Of a stretch of 64,000 nucleotides of DNA, positions 10,846 to 21,129 are shown in pieces (within the stretch, counting starts at the first letter, position 1; each line of letters begins with the position of its first letter). Source of the stretch: Nematostella vectensis. Its lineage: Eukaryota; Cnidaria; Anthozoa; Actiniaria; Edwardsiidae. The position numbers were made by a program, and so were the translations under genes. Location of the stretch: positions 4,089,046 through 4,153,045 of the forward strand of contig NC_064041.1 of the NCBI RefSeq assembly GCF_932526225.1, given 5' to 3'. The notes beneath the pieces were generated by a model. The model was not told the DNA's origin and searched no databases. It saw only the letters and a program-made list of their open reading frames with translations.

Positions 10846-12071
10846 AAGTTTACGAATGAGAGGCTGAACAACAGCACCGTGTCATTCTGGGGAAATATGT
10901 CTAAAGTGAATGTCAAAACGTTTGCATCCCTTTCCAAAGCAACAAAGATAAAACGTGGTAACGCTATTCAAATTTGTTAGCTCACCTTTAAGGCAAGACG
11001 GGTTCACAAAAGTTGACGTAGTTTTTGATCGCTATGATCTTCCTACATCCATCAAGGAGGTTGAGCGTTTCAGATTCCAAAGCAGTGGTCGAAGTTTATC
11101 AGCAACAAGAAGAACAAGATCAGTTTTCTAAAGTTCCTGTGCAAAGAATGGAGTGAAATGGGACAGCGTCAACTTCTACCAGGCCAGCAACTCTTCATTT
11201 CGGGTGGATGGGAGGATCTATCTGCTGCAGTTCTTATCACTCATCAGCACAGAGAGTCCATAGAGGACCTGCAATGTGACCACGAAGAAGCAGACACCAG
11301 GATGATTCTCAATGCTGTCCACGCTGCCTTTACACACAGTCGTGTCATTATCCAGTCACCAGACACCGATATCGCCATACTAGCCATACATGCACGTAGT
11401 CAAATCCTCTGCAATGAGCTGTGGTTTAAAACAGGTGTCAAGGATAAGGTTAGCTATTTGCCCATCCATTCGATATCTGAGAAGTTGGGAGAAAATGTGT
11501 GCAATGCGCTGCCAGGTTACCATGCCATAACCGGTTGTGACTCTACCAGTGGTCTATTTCGGATAGGAAAAAAGAATGCATGGAAGGTCTTCTTAAAGTC
11601 CCAAGAATGGCAGGAAGCAATCGGTGACGTTGGGTGTGAAGTACCTTTACCGCAGGAAACAGAGAGGCGATGTGAGCGGTTTGTTTGCTCTCTTTACACA
11701 AGTGCGAAGAAAGCTGGGGTGACAGCAGATGATGTCCGCTATTGGATGTTCTGTCAGAAAAACCAGACGAGCGAATGTCTTCCGCCAACCAATGACAGCT
11801 TGAGCCATCACATAAAGAGGGCAAACTACCAGGCGTATATCTGGCGGTGCTCCACAACGGCAATGCAGAATCTTCCCTCACCAGAGAACAATGGCTGGAG
11901 GATCAACGCCGGACAACTCGAACCGCTACTCATGCTAAGAGATCCCGCTCCTGAAGGTCTTCTATAGCTGACTACATGCAGTTGCGAGAAGAGTCGGTGC
12001 AAACGTGATGACCTTTGCCCCTGCAAGTCCAATAAGATGAAAGTAACTAAATCAGTATGTTTACAAATTAT
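10846..12071 (+). pseudogene. Transposase 3' part with FEN/XPG-like acidic motifs
   Basis: From 10846 to about 11157 coding text (FDRYDLPTSIKEVERFRFQ) is scattered over frames. From 11158 to 11967 one frame is open for 269 codons. It shows CDHEEADTRMILNAVHA, VIIQSPDTDIAILAIHA, then GYHAITGCDSTSGLF and KKNAWKVFL. The spacing of Glu/Asp in EEAD, SPDTD and GCD resembles the acidic metal-binding residues of FEN1/XPG and PIN-type nucleases. Its role in transposition is unknown to me. The exon ends at TAG and the right inverted arm starts about 100 bp later. It is well preserved, unlike the upstream exons. Confidence 0.6.
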
Positions 12072-12317
12072 GAAGTGATTCTCTTATTATGGCCCTTGAT
12101 TTTGGGGGTCCTAGGCATGGTACCAAAAATGGTCCCATAGCGCCATGATGGCCAAACAGTACCATGCGACAACAGGTCCCAAAATGATCCCAAGACATTG
12201 TTCTATCACTCTATGCACCTAGACCAAATGTGTAGGAGATGTGCTACGACATGATTTTTTCCGGTTTTACCTCCTAGACTAGAATACGGATACTTCCTTG
12301 TTAGTGTGGACGACCCC
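12072..12317 (-). repeat. Right terminal inverted arm of the 7414-12317 transposon
   Basis: Reverse complement of the left arm: GTGATTCTCTTATTATGGCC at 12075, CCATAGCGCCATGATGGCC, GACAACAGGTCCCAAAATGA and the terminal GTTAGTGTGGACGACCCC. It lacks the second half of the left-arm palindrome and most of the left middle segment. Confidence 0.8.
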
Positions 12318-12320
12318 TTA

Positions 12321-13450
12321 GTAACGTCCGAAAGGTGACTTTGAGCATGAAGACCCAATTTTCAGTCGAGGCTGGGCCGCTTCTTATTTTTGGGACATTT
12401 TAAGGCTAAATATGTTCTTAACGACGTTCTTAAATTTTAGTGTACATAAAAAAATATTACCCAACGAATTATTAGGTAGAGAAGTACACTAATGATCAAT
12501 AGCAATAATAAGGTTGCTACTATGAGCACAATTTTATTCTGCATTTTAAAACGCATCTGGACTAGAAAAGAAAATCTGCTATCTGAGCCTCGGCATGTTA
12601 AAATTTGGTGAAATCTCAGGCTGGACGTTTTTATAAAAAAGTAGGCTCGATTTCCAGTCGTCGCTAGGCATGTACTGCGGGCTCACAGAAACGTGCTGGA
12701 AATCGAGCCTAATAAAAAAGGTTTTTATAAAAAAAAGAGTGTATTTGCCACACCTGCGATACTTTGCCGAACTCTGGTGTATGACACGATGTGACATATG
12801 TTCATCATCCGGGGGTTTGTCAGATTGCATAACCATCGCGCAGGCGCGCATGTGCATAAACACTTGGCTAGAAAGTGTCAAAAGTGGTTGGTGTAGTTAT
12901 GAATCGTAGAATAAACCGAGGGAATTTCCCTTCCAAGGTAAGTGAATTTGATGTAACTGTACACTTGTGGTCAAGTTGTAAAGAAAAGAATGTGCTTTCA
13001 GATGCAGTCCAGATAATTACCGTCTCATCGGATACACAGTAAGTGATGTATAAAAAGTTCAATGACTGTCTCGGCTATTTATACTTACTTACTTACTTAC
13101 TTATATCAATTTAACGATCGATATATGTATAAATGTTCTTTTTTTCAAATGTTTGTTTACAACCATTCAGTGAGCTTGCCTGAATTGTAAGGTTACAAAT
13201 TTACATACCATACAGATCAATGTATTATGCACCAGTCAATGCCACCCCCAACCCACAGCATTATGCCTCATTTAGGCCAACAGAAATGAACGTCTAAGGT
13301 TTATGTACACTACATGCATGTCCCAAAAGCTACTGCTTATAAATTTCTTTATTTACAAAAGCATCATTATTTGTATTTATTTTTATATATTTACACTTTG
13401 TCGCAATCAAAACATGAACATTCAAGTTTGTGTACACTGGTGAACAATGG
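12321..13450. other. Non-coding stretch with an inverted repeat and a CTTA run
   Basis: Contains the inverted repeat TAGGCTCGATTTCCAG (12642-12657) and CTGGAAATCGAGCCTA (12696-12711), a perfect 16-bp stem with a 38-base loop flanked by TTTTTATAAAA tracts. A short (CTTA)n run lies at about 13083-13104. I see no gene. Confidence 0.6.
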
Positions 13451-13610
13451 AGGCACGGGTGTCCTAGTGTGCTCTCACCTCTGTGGCCCAGGTTCAAATC
13501 CTGGTCAAACTGGGGATTTTTTCCAGATTCCTGCCTTGCTTCGAATTTGTATCACAAGTGAGTTGAAGTTATTCTCCCGTGTTCGGATAAGGACACTAAA
13601 CTGGAAGTCG
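13451..13610 (+). mobile_element. tRNA-derived SINE-like fragment
   Basis: GGTTCAAATCC at 13491-13501 is a good RNA polymerase III B box. A weaker A-box-like CCTAGTGTGCTC lies about 20 bases upstream, closer than usual. The tail ACAAGTGAGTTGAAGTTATT resembles the tRNA-unrelated body of SINEs I recall from cnidarians. No intact tRNA cloverleaf can be drawn. It sits at the left border of the Gypsy remnant. Confidence 0.4.
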
Positions 13611-15050
13611 GATGAGGAGATGGCTGAGAAGGAGGATACGCATAAGAAAACTGAAGGGGACAGTTCCGTGAGGAAACTGTTTGACGAGGAAGTGGTAGCT
13701 GAGAAGGTAGATAAGCATAAAAAACTGAAGGGGGTAGTACGTTTTTTAGAAGGCTGTTTGATGAGGGGAAGGCAGATAAGGAAGAAGTTCGCTTTGAGGA
13801 TATTGAAGAGGACTATGTACGGTTTTTAGTTTATAAGGGAAATAGAATGAAATTGGACTTCTTCTTGCATTTCATGGAAAGGGGAGGCATTTTAAGGTGA
13901 TACAATGTATCTCCCATAAGGATCTCGTTTGGTGAGCTCCCTTATGAGAATATAAGAGATATCTACAGTTTGCGGAAGATTTTATCTGGCTACTTCAAAA
14001 GAGATGTTTTCATGTACCCTTGCCCCGATGCGGAAATGATAGAAAAATGCCGTGCTTTTGGTGCCAAGGAACGAGGAAAATGCTGCTGTCCAGTTCTACA
14101 AGGGCGTTGGAAACAGAGGTTGTTTGGTAAATTGATTTAGAAATGACAAACAACGAAACTCCCCTCTGATTTGGTCGAATTGTGCCTTGTTTTGCGACGC
14201 GCTTTCCGTGTTTACGTAGATACCCGGTCAAATTACGTTGCGTAATCCGGGGTACTACCCCGTGGCGCGCGAACAGTCCCCGACGCGATATATGAAACGT
14301 GCCCGACCTAAGAAAAATAACGGGGCATGCAGATAACTCAGAATCCATTGTTCTCTTCAAACGCCATTCTCGAACCCAGCAGACCAACGGTGAGTGAAGT
14401 AACACCTAACAGGCCTCCTTTAAGCTGTTTCGAATGTGGGAAGAGAGGACATATTGCTAGGTACTGCTGGCAAAATTTAACCTGTTATTGATGTGGGAAG
14501 CCAGGTCATATTATTTCAAATTGTAAAGTGAGATCGCACAACCAAAACGCCAAGCCCCCGGGCTTACCCCCAAAACCACCGAATTCAGGGAAGTCAAAAA
14601 AGAAAGAAACGACCGCATACCTCGGAAGTAAAGTGCATCAGTCGCAGTAAAGATTGGACAAGAAACCATAATAGCTTTAGTTGACACAGGAAGTACCATT
14701 TCGATTATAAGCCCAGAGCTTTTGAATAATTTTTTGTTCAGCGAAAACCACGTTTATGCACGAAGTCGGCGCGCACTGCAGGCGGGGATTATTTAGCTTT
14801 GAATCAAGATTTGACTGTGAAGTTGGTGCAGTGTGTTTACTCGCACAAATTTTATGTGGCAACAGTAGTTTAAGATCTTATTTTGGGATTTGACTTTTTA
14901 AAGAAGAATTCTGCTGTGATTGATATGAACACAAATGAATTGTGCCTTGATGGAGACAAGGTGAAACTTGGAATTCAGTGCCAAGTACAATCTATCGAGT
15001 CTGTGTACCGTATTCAGCTGATAGATAAAAGGAAAATCCACCCCTTATAC
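13611..15050 (+). pseudogene. Gypsy-type LTR retrotransposon, gag-protease part (decayed)
   Basis: The remnant starts with charged gag-like text (DEEMAEKEDTHKKTEGDSS, then a repeat of EKVDKHKKLKG). Two CCHC zinc knuckles follow at about 14425-14530: CFECGKRGHIARYC and a second whose first Cys-Tyr is followed by a stop, CGKPGHIISNC. The aspartic protease motif LVDTGSTISII is at about 14675, and its C-terminal LGFDFLKKNSAVID at about 14880. Stops and frame changes are frequent. The stretch at about 14110-14400 does not fit gag and may be an insertion. No 5' LTR was found. The element continues at 21130 beyond the nested LINE. Confidence 0.7.
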
Positions 15051-15282
15051 ATGAATACTTTTTGAATGAACCATTTAATTTGTTCATGTCAATGCAATAA
15101 TTATATTGTGGTGTGCAAAATTTTTCATAGCCAAATTATAAAGGATAGGACACGAGCCTAACTTTAGAAATGAATACTTTTTGAATGAACCATTTCCTGT
15201 GTCAATACAATATTATTTTTATTATGGCTTGCACAATTTTTCACAACCCAATTATATGTGATAAGACACCAGCCTAAATAAA
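15051..15282. repeat. 119-bp direct tandem duplication
   Basis: ATGAATACTTTTTGAATGAA occurs at 15051 and again at 15170. The downstream text (CAATA...ATTAT, GCAAAATTTTTCA versus GCACAATTTTTCA, AGCCTAA) matches with moderate divergence. It begins exactly where the Gypsy protease text ends. Confidence 0.8.
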
Positions 15283-15730
15283 TGCTTTTAAATTAAAAGC
15301 CATGATTTCTTAATAATTCAGAATAACACCTTTTTTAACATCATGCATTTTTTCTACTTACGTGTAAAATTCATTAATTTCATACCCCTAAAGGATAGCA
15401 GTATCAGAATAACCATTAAACACCCCCTGAGGGATAGTAGTTGGGTGAAGTTTATACCCTAAAAGATAGGATGATTATCTACACCCCATCTACTTTTTTG
15501 GAGAGTCAAACCTCAGGGGGTGGGGGTCATGGCAGAAATTAGCAATGTACCCAAGACACCAGGATTTACTTGGAAATGGATAAAAAATATAAAAAATACT
15601 CCAAAGCTAGTTTGCATCCCCTATATCCTTAAATTTGCTACAAGTATTGCTAAAAAAGTGCATCACAGTGATCACAGCGTGATGTGTAAGCTGGCGTTTC
15701 CCGCCTAATTTTTCTCCTTTTTGACGGTCC
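15283..15730. other. Non-coding DNA between Gypsy fragment and LINE
   Basis: Weak repeats of an AAAGGATAG / GAGGGATAG motif lie at about 15392-15470. I see no supported reading frame. It may be LINE 5' untranslated region or DNA inserted before the LINE. Confidence 0.4.
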
Positions 15731-15731
15731 T

Positions 15732-17795
15732 GTGGGGCTCGTGGGACAAACAACGGACGAATTACAGGAAAAGTACCCGATCAAGCCCTTCCAGGAGAAG
15801 ACTTCTAAACAAAAGCGCCTGAAATTTGAAGATATCGACCTAGATATTTACACGCCCGGTGCACGCTGCGTAGCCTTTAAGACTTCCGAACAGAATATTC
15901 ACTTCTGGATCAAGATATTCCAGAAATACTACTTCACAGCCCTACAAGATATTGCAACCTTCGAGGCCAAATGGATTGACCATCCAAATAAGGCAAGCTC
16001 TCAAACTGAGAGTATTGAGATTAAGATATCTCGCCTACACGAACCCCGACACGTGCCGGAACTCTTCTCCTAACAATCCAAATCTACTTAACAACTGGGG
16101 TCATTCTGTGCCAGGGAATTGGCTTCGATATATGGGCTAAACTGGCATTCCCAAGATTAAAAGAAGCAGTTGACAACGCGATACGCTCAAACGACGATTC
16201 CACGTCCACTGAATTGTTAACGGAAATGACCCTGTCACTCCCCACTGAAATCTTTAACGGCACCAAGGCCGGAAAACAAGAAAGCCGAAAACACACCACA
16301 AACGAGATGCCCGTACCACATGCCTTAGAAAACCCAGAAGTACAGCCTCTAAACGAAGATTTTTCTATCAAAGTTGAAACTAATCTAGAAACACCAAAAA
16401 GCTCGACAAACCGGAAACGGCGGAACTCCCTAGATTCTTCTTCCGGGCTCTCTGCCCGCAGCTCGGCTTCAATTTCAGAACTGAAATTTATCGTCGCCAG
16501 CCTAGAAGTTGATCTCACTCAACTGAAGCAACAACTAGTCGAATCATCACTGAATAATGAATTTTACAAAAACAAAATAAGTCACTTAGAAGATAAGCTA
16601 GTCCAGCAATCAAACAGCTTCACAGCAGATATCAAGCTCCTTTCTACACGGGTCATTGACCTTGAGATTAAGAAAAGCCGCTACGATACGGAAATTACTA
16701 AACTGAAATCAGAGTTCCAATGTCTACGGAAACCCAAACCCACGCAAAACTCAAGCGCAAAAAAAGACCCCAAAGACCAGGGGCAACAATGCGATGGTAA
16801 CCGCGAGCCTGAGCTAAACCAAGCGATACATGAAACCGTAGATCAAAACACCCTAGAGACTAATCAAGACGCTGTATTCGAGATTCCTACTACGAACAGA
16901 TTCACACCACTTCAATCTGGACAATCTAGCCCTACATCAGCACAACACCCTTCAGATAATTCCACACGGGACCGTTCCCAAGACAGACCCCGTACAAGAC
17001 ATGAGGGAAACCATGCTGGGAAGAGAAACCATGTTGGCAGATTCGAATTCAAAATACATCGACAAACAGAAAATGTGTAGAGATAAAAATGTCGACTATC
17101 ATTTCTGTCCCACTTTCGAAAGCGCTCAAGAAGTTCTAATCTCAGCTGATTTCGGTACCCCCTCACCTGATCTCATCCACACCGGTACTAACGATCTTGG
17201 GCACACAGCTATCGACGACTGTGTAGATGCCGCCAAATCATTAATTGACACCTCAGCTCAAAAGTACCCGCAATCATGTACCCTGATATCTACATTGCTC
17301 ACACGAGCTGACCGCCTTGATGAAAAACGCAAACTATTTAACACTCAACTCCGAGCTCTCTATGTGCCACCTACTGTTTATTTTATCGACAACGAGAACA
17401 TAAGTGCTGATATGCTCTACGACAACAAGCATATTCTACGGCGTCGTGTTGGAGTTCTTGTCGCCAATTTTAAAGATGCAATTTTTAACCATGCAGCTAG
17501 CCCTAAATCCCCTCTACGAAACAACACAAACCGAAGATCAGAGATGCCGCAGAACCTATGGCCGCGACTGCCTAAAGCCCCTCAACATGATGACAGACCA
17601 CAACACAGGGCTCCACCTCGTAACTTCCCAGTGGAGAACGCTCCACCGAAACAGCCCTTCCCAGGTCCCATGCCTACCATGCACCCGCCTCAATCACCGT
17701 CCTATGCTGATGTCGTAGACAGGAGGAAAAGTTTGATGGATGATAATACCATCATGAAGCTATTCAAACTTTATGAAATGATCCGTGAGTTGTAA
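15732..17795 (+). pseudogene. LINE ORF1 with SGNH esterase-like C-terminus (frameshifted)
   Basis: An N-terminal block (FKTSEQNIHFWIKIFQKYYF, then after frame changes LLLTIQIYLTTGVILCQG and WAKLAFPRLKEAV) leads into a coiled-coil-like region near 16470-16740 and a Pro/Gln-rich linker. From 17040 a frame change leads into LADSNSKYI, DLIHTGTNDLGH and MLYDNKHILRRR, which correspond to the GDS, GxND and DxxH blocks of SGNH hydrolases. CR1/L2-type LINE ORF1 proteins carry such an esterase domain; its role in retrotransposition is not settled. The Ser of the first block sits in ADS. The protein ends in a Pro-rich tail before the ORF2 start region. Confidence 0.65.
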
Positions 17796-17883
17796 TCAAC
17801 TTAGTAAGGGGTAATGTGCGTTCTTTCCCTGTAATTTTTTCAAGTTTCTACCCACTCTTCTTTTGTTTTTTTAAAGAATCTTT

Positions 17884-20800
17884 ATGTGTGTAGGAAGATC
17901 CGCTCTTCCTTCATCTCGTCGTCGCGCGATCAATTTGAGCTGTTGGAACATCAATGGACTCTCAACAAGTTCTGTTTTTGATAATAAGCTAAATCACCCT
18001 GACTTTTTGTGTAACGTTAAAAATTGCGATTTATTAGGATTTCAGAAATATGGGGTCATGAAGCTCTCGATATACCCGATTTCGATACGATTGTAGTCAA
18101 CTCGCCGAAAAAAATTAACACAAAGAAAGCCGGGAGATCCTCGGGTGGTATTTTAGTTGCAGCAGCCTCTTCATTTTCGCGGAGCGTGTCTGTAGTTAAA
18201 CAAGAGAAGGACTATATCTGGTGTAAACTAGATAAACGACTGTTATCCCTAGATGAAGATATATTTATATGTGCCTGTTATATTCCTCCATCCAATTCAC
18301 CATATTTTGATGATGAAGTTTTCTCAAACCTAGAAAACGATATAGCTCTCTTCAAGGGACTTGGAAAAATTCTTCTTTTAGGAGATATGAATGCTCGAAC
18401 TGGTGATTTACCGATTATCCTGAGAATACTGACTCGAGACATACCGTTGACCATTTCTATCCCACACCGGCCGATAGTCTAAAACGTAAAAACCTTGACA
18501 GCCAAATTAACAGCAATGGGAAATCTCTAATATAGCTATGTAAGGCACTTGATTTACGACTTTTAAATGGAAGAACTAAAGGCGATTCTTTAGGAAAGAT
18601 AACATTTAATGGGCGCCTAGGTTTTAGTACTATAGATTATATGATAACTGATCATGATTTCCTTTTCTCTTTTGAAAGTTTTATTGTATCACGTCCTTCT
18701 CCGTTATCGGATCACTCTCTGCTAATTGGCAGATTAATCTCAGGCTTGGTCCGACGTTGATTGTATGAACCTTAGAAAACGACATAGACAAATAACAAAT
18801 AGGCTTCATAGAAACCCACTCGACTCAGAGGTTAGAGACTATTTCAATAACGTTGATAAACACTATAAATCGCTTCTAAAACAAAAGAAACAGGAATTTT
18901 ATATTGACTCGATTGATAGTCTGGCTAACGTAAAAGATCCCCGGACGTTTTGGAATTCTATTAAGACTTTAAACCCCAAAAACTGTACATCTTCCAAACA
19001 GTCAGTACCCGTAGACAATCTTCTTCAGCACTTTAGTAAACTCCACTCATCCGTAGAGCAAACCACCCTCTCGCAACAACAACAACAAATAAATGATGCA
19101 ATTAAAACACACGAAACACAAAGTTCATGCCATACTAATTTGGATAACCCAATAGCTGACGCAGATATTTTTAAAGCATTGAAAAAGTTGAAAAACAATA
19201 AGGCACCGGGGATTGACAGAATAAGAAATGAAATGCTGAAATGCGGTCAACAAACTTTAGTCCCATGTATATCTAAGATTTTCAATTTAATATTGGATGC
19301 CGGTGTCTACCCTGATGTCTGGACAATAGGCATAATTAGTGCTATTTATAAATCTGGTGATAAATCTGATCCTTTCAATTATAGAGGCATATGTGTCAAA
19401 AGTTGTCTTGGAAAATTATTTTGTTTCATTCTAAATAATAGGTTACAGACGTTTCTCACATCGAATCAAATACTACATCAATCACAGATTGGCTTTCTCT
19501 CAGGTTTTCGAACATCCGACCACATTTTCTCCTTACGTACTTTAAACGATAAATATGTAACGCATACCACAAAGGGAAAACTATTTTGTTGTTTCGTAGA
19601 TTTCAAAAAGGCTTTTGATTCTGTTTGGCACACTGGATTGCTATCAAAACTATTAAGCTATGGATTGGATGGAAGATTTTATCGCATCGCATCAAGCATG
19701 TATTCAACGTCAGAACGCTGCATTAAGACTGGCAAAACAATAGAGGAGTTCGCCAAGGATGATTTCTTTCTCCGCTATTATTTAATCTGTATCTAAATGA
19801 CATTCCCTCTCTTTTACAGAATGCAGTTGGTCTTGACCCCATTTTTTTGCCCAATGGGGTCCCCTTAAACTCCTTGTTTTATGCTGATGATCTGGTTCTT
19901 ATCTCAACCAGTGCTTCGGGACTAAAAAAATCGATTAATCTGATCGACCAATTCTGTAAAGATTGGTTAATGTCTGTAAATCAAAAGAAAACAAAAGTAG
20001 TTATCTTTCAAAGACAATGCCGGAAACTGACTCTTCAAAAATTTCGCTTTTTCTTAAATGGCTCACAACTAGATAACGTAACAGAATATAAATACTTAGG
20101 ATGTACTTTTACTACAAACGGTAATTTCACAACTTCGAAACTGCGGTCAGTTGAAAAAACAAGACGCTCTATCTTTGCAGTCAAGCGCTATCTCAATTTT
20201 AATAGATTTCCTATCAAGTTAAATAACAAGATATTTAACGCACTCTTCTCGCCGAACCTATTGTACAACTCGGACGTATGGGGAGCTTACGATGAGATAA
20301 ATTTTCAAAAATGGGAAACAGACCCCATAGAACGCTTGCATTGCCAATTTTTCAAATACTACTTTGGCTTGAACAATATTACGTAACGCCCTACTGTTTT
20401 GGCTCCATATTCAAGCATTACCAGAAAATATGCCAAACAATGCCTGAAAATTTCTAGCGAATTCACATGTTCGGGTAAATCGAGCTTCATGTCCTCAATA
20501 TGTAAGACACTAGAAACATTTGATGCCCCATATAATGAGACGATTTATAACAAATTTAAACTAGGAAAATTAATCACAAATATTACAAACGAATCTAAAC
20601 GTCATCAAATGGGTCTTATAAATCTGAACAAAAAGCTAATTTTTTACTCCTCTTTCAAAAAAGACACAAAATCTAGTGAATGCTATGATAAAATACTTAA
20701 GATGGAACACAGAAAAGCTTTAGCCAAACTCAGACTAGGGAATCTTAATCTAAACGTAGAAACAGGTAGACACACAAAACCTCCGATTCCAAGAGAGAAG

Positions 20801-21043
20801 CGTATCTGCCAGATTTGTAACACTTTAGAGGATGAAAATCATTTCATGCTTATCTGCGTCTCATCCCACTCTGAACGAAAGCAATTATTTTCTGATATCC
20901 AATCCCACTACATTTTCTTTGACAATCTAAGTAATGACGATAAAATTCTGTTCCTTTTTAATAATGTTGACCCTTTTGTGAATAAGAAAGTAGCCCACTT
21001 TATATGCAAAACATTTAAATCAGGACCGAATACTCTCATTTAA
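17884..21043 (+). pseudogene. LINE ORF2: AP endonuclease and reverse transcriptase (broken)
   Basis: Endonuclease blocks are visible in order: SCWNINGLS (17938), a frame change near 18020-18050, SSGGILVAAA, CYIPPSNSPYF, GDMNARTG (about 18380) and SPLSDHSLL (about 18705), spread over frames with stops near 18480 and 18530. The RT domain is open from 18765 to 19796: KNNKAPGIDRIRNEML, GDKSDPFNYRGI, QIGFLSGFRTSDH and VDFKKAFDSVWH. A one-base frame change near 19770 precedes FYADDLVLIS at 19877, the catalytic motif. An in-frame TAA at 20384-20386 splits the C-terminus, which ends in a CQICNTLEDENHFMLIC zinc knuckle. Key catalytic residues remain but the frame is not continuous. Confidence 0.8.
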
Positions 21044-21129
21044 GCCATATTATGTTATGCAATACCATCAATGTAAATGGAATGCAAATAAATAAATGAA
21101 ATGAAAATGCATCCACGCAGGCTCCGCTT

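Larger units (their letters stand above)
7414..12317 (+). mobile_element. 4.9-kb DNA transposon, Academ-like (tentative)
   Basis: The ends are inverted: GGGGCCGTCCACACTAAC at 7414 matches the complement of the last 18 bases before 12317 with one mismatch. Both are flanked by TTA (7411-7413 and 12318-12320), a 3-bp target duplication. A second, longer pair of inverted arms lies inside (about 7640-7845 and 12072-12245). Between them is a decayed multi-exon transposase gene on the + strand. The last exon has acidic motifs EEADTR, SPDTDI and TGCDST in the order of FEN/XPG nucleases. From memory, Academ transposons have 3-4-bp target duplications and an XPG-like region, hence the tentative name. 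The borders are firm; the superfamily is inference. Confidence 0.8.
15732..21110 (+). mobile_element. L2/CR1-like LINE nested in the Gypsy remnant
   Basis: Two successive ORFs on the + strand (esterase-like ORF1, then endonuclease-reverse transcriptase ORF2) end at 21043. A short tail closes with AAATAAATAAATGAAATGAA at 21086-21105, the kind of short 3' simple repeat used by L2/CR1-clade elements. The flanks on both sides are parts of one Gypsy element (protease to the left; protease-RT linker and RT to the right), so the LINE inserted into it. The exact 5' end and target duplication were not resolved. Confidence 0.7.

Noticed and set aside
13451-13530. tRNA gene suggested by a GGTTCAAATCC B box
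   Set aside because: No acceptor stem or full cloverleaf could be drawn. A tRNA-derived SINE fragment is the simpler explanation.
13314-13829. 171-codon open frame
   Set aside because: It runs through the SINE-like fragment into the Gypsy gag remnant, so it is a composite of two unrelated pieces.
14010-14405. 131-codon minus-strand open frame
   Set aside because: No motif was seen and it lies across gag-related sequence and unexplained DNA on the opposite strand.
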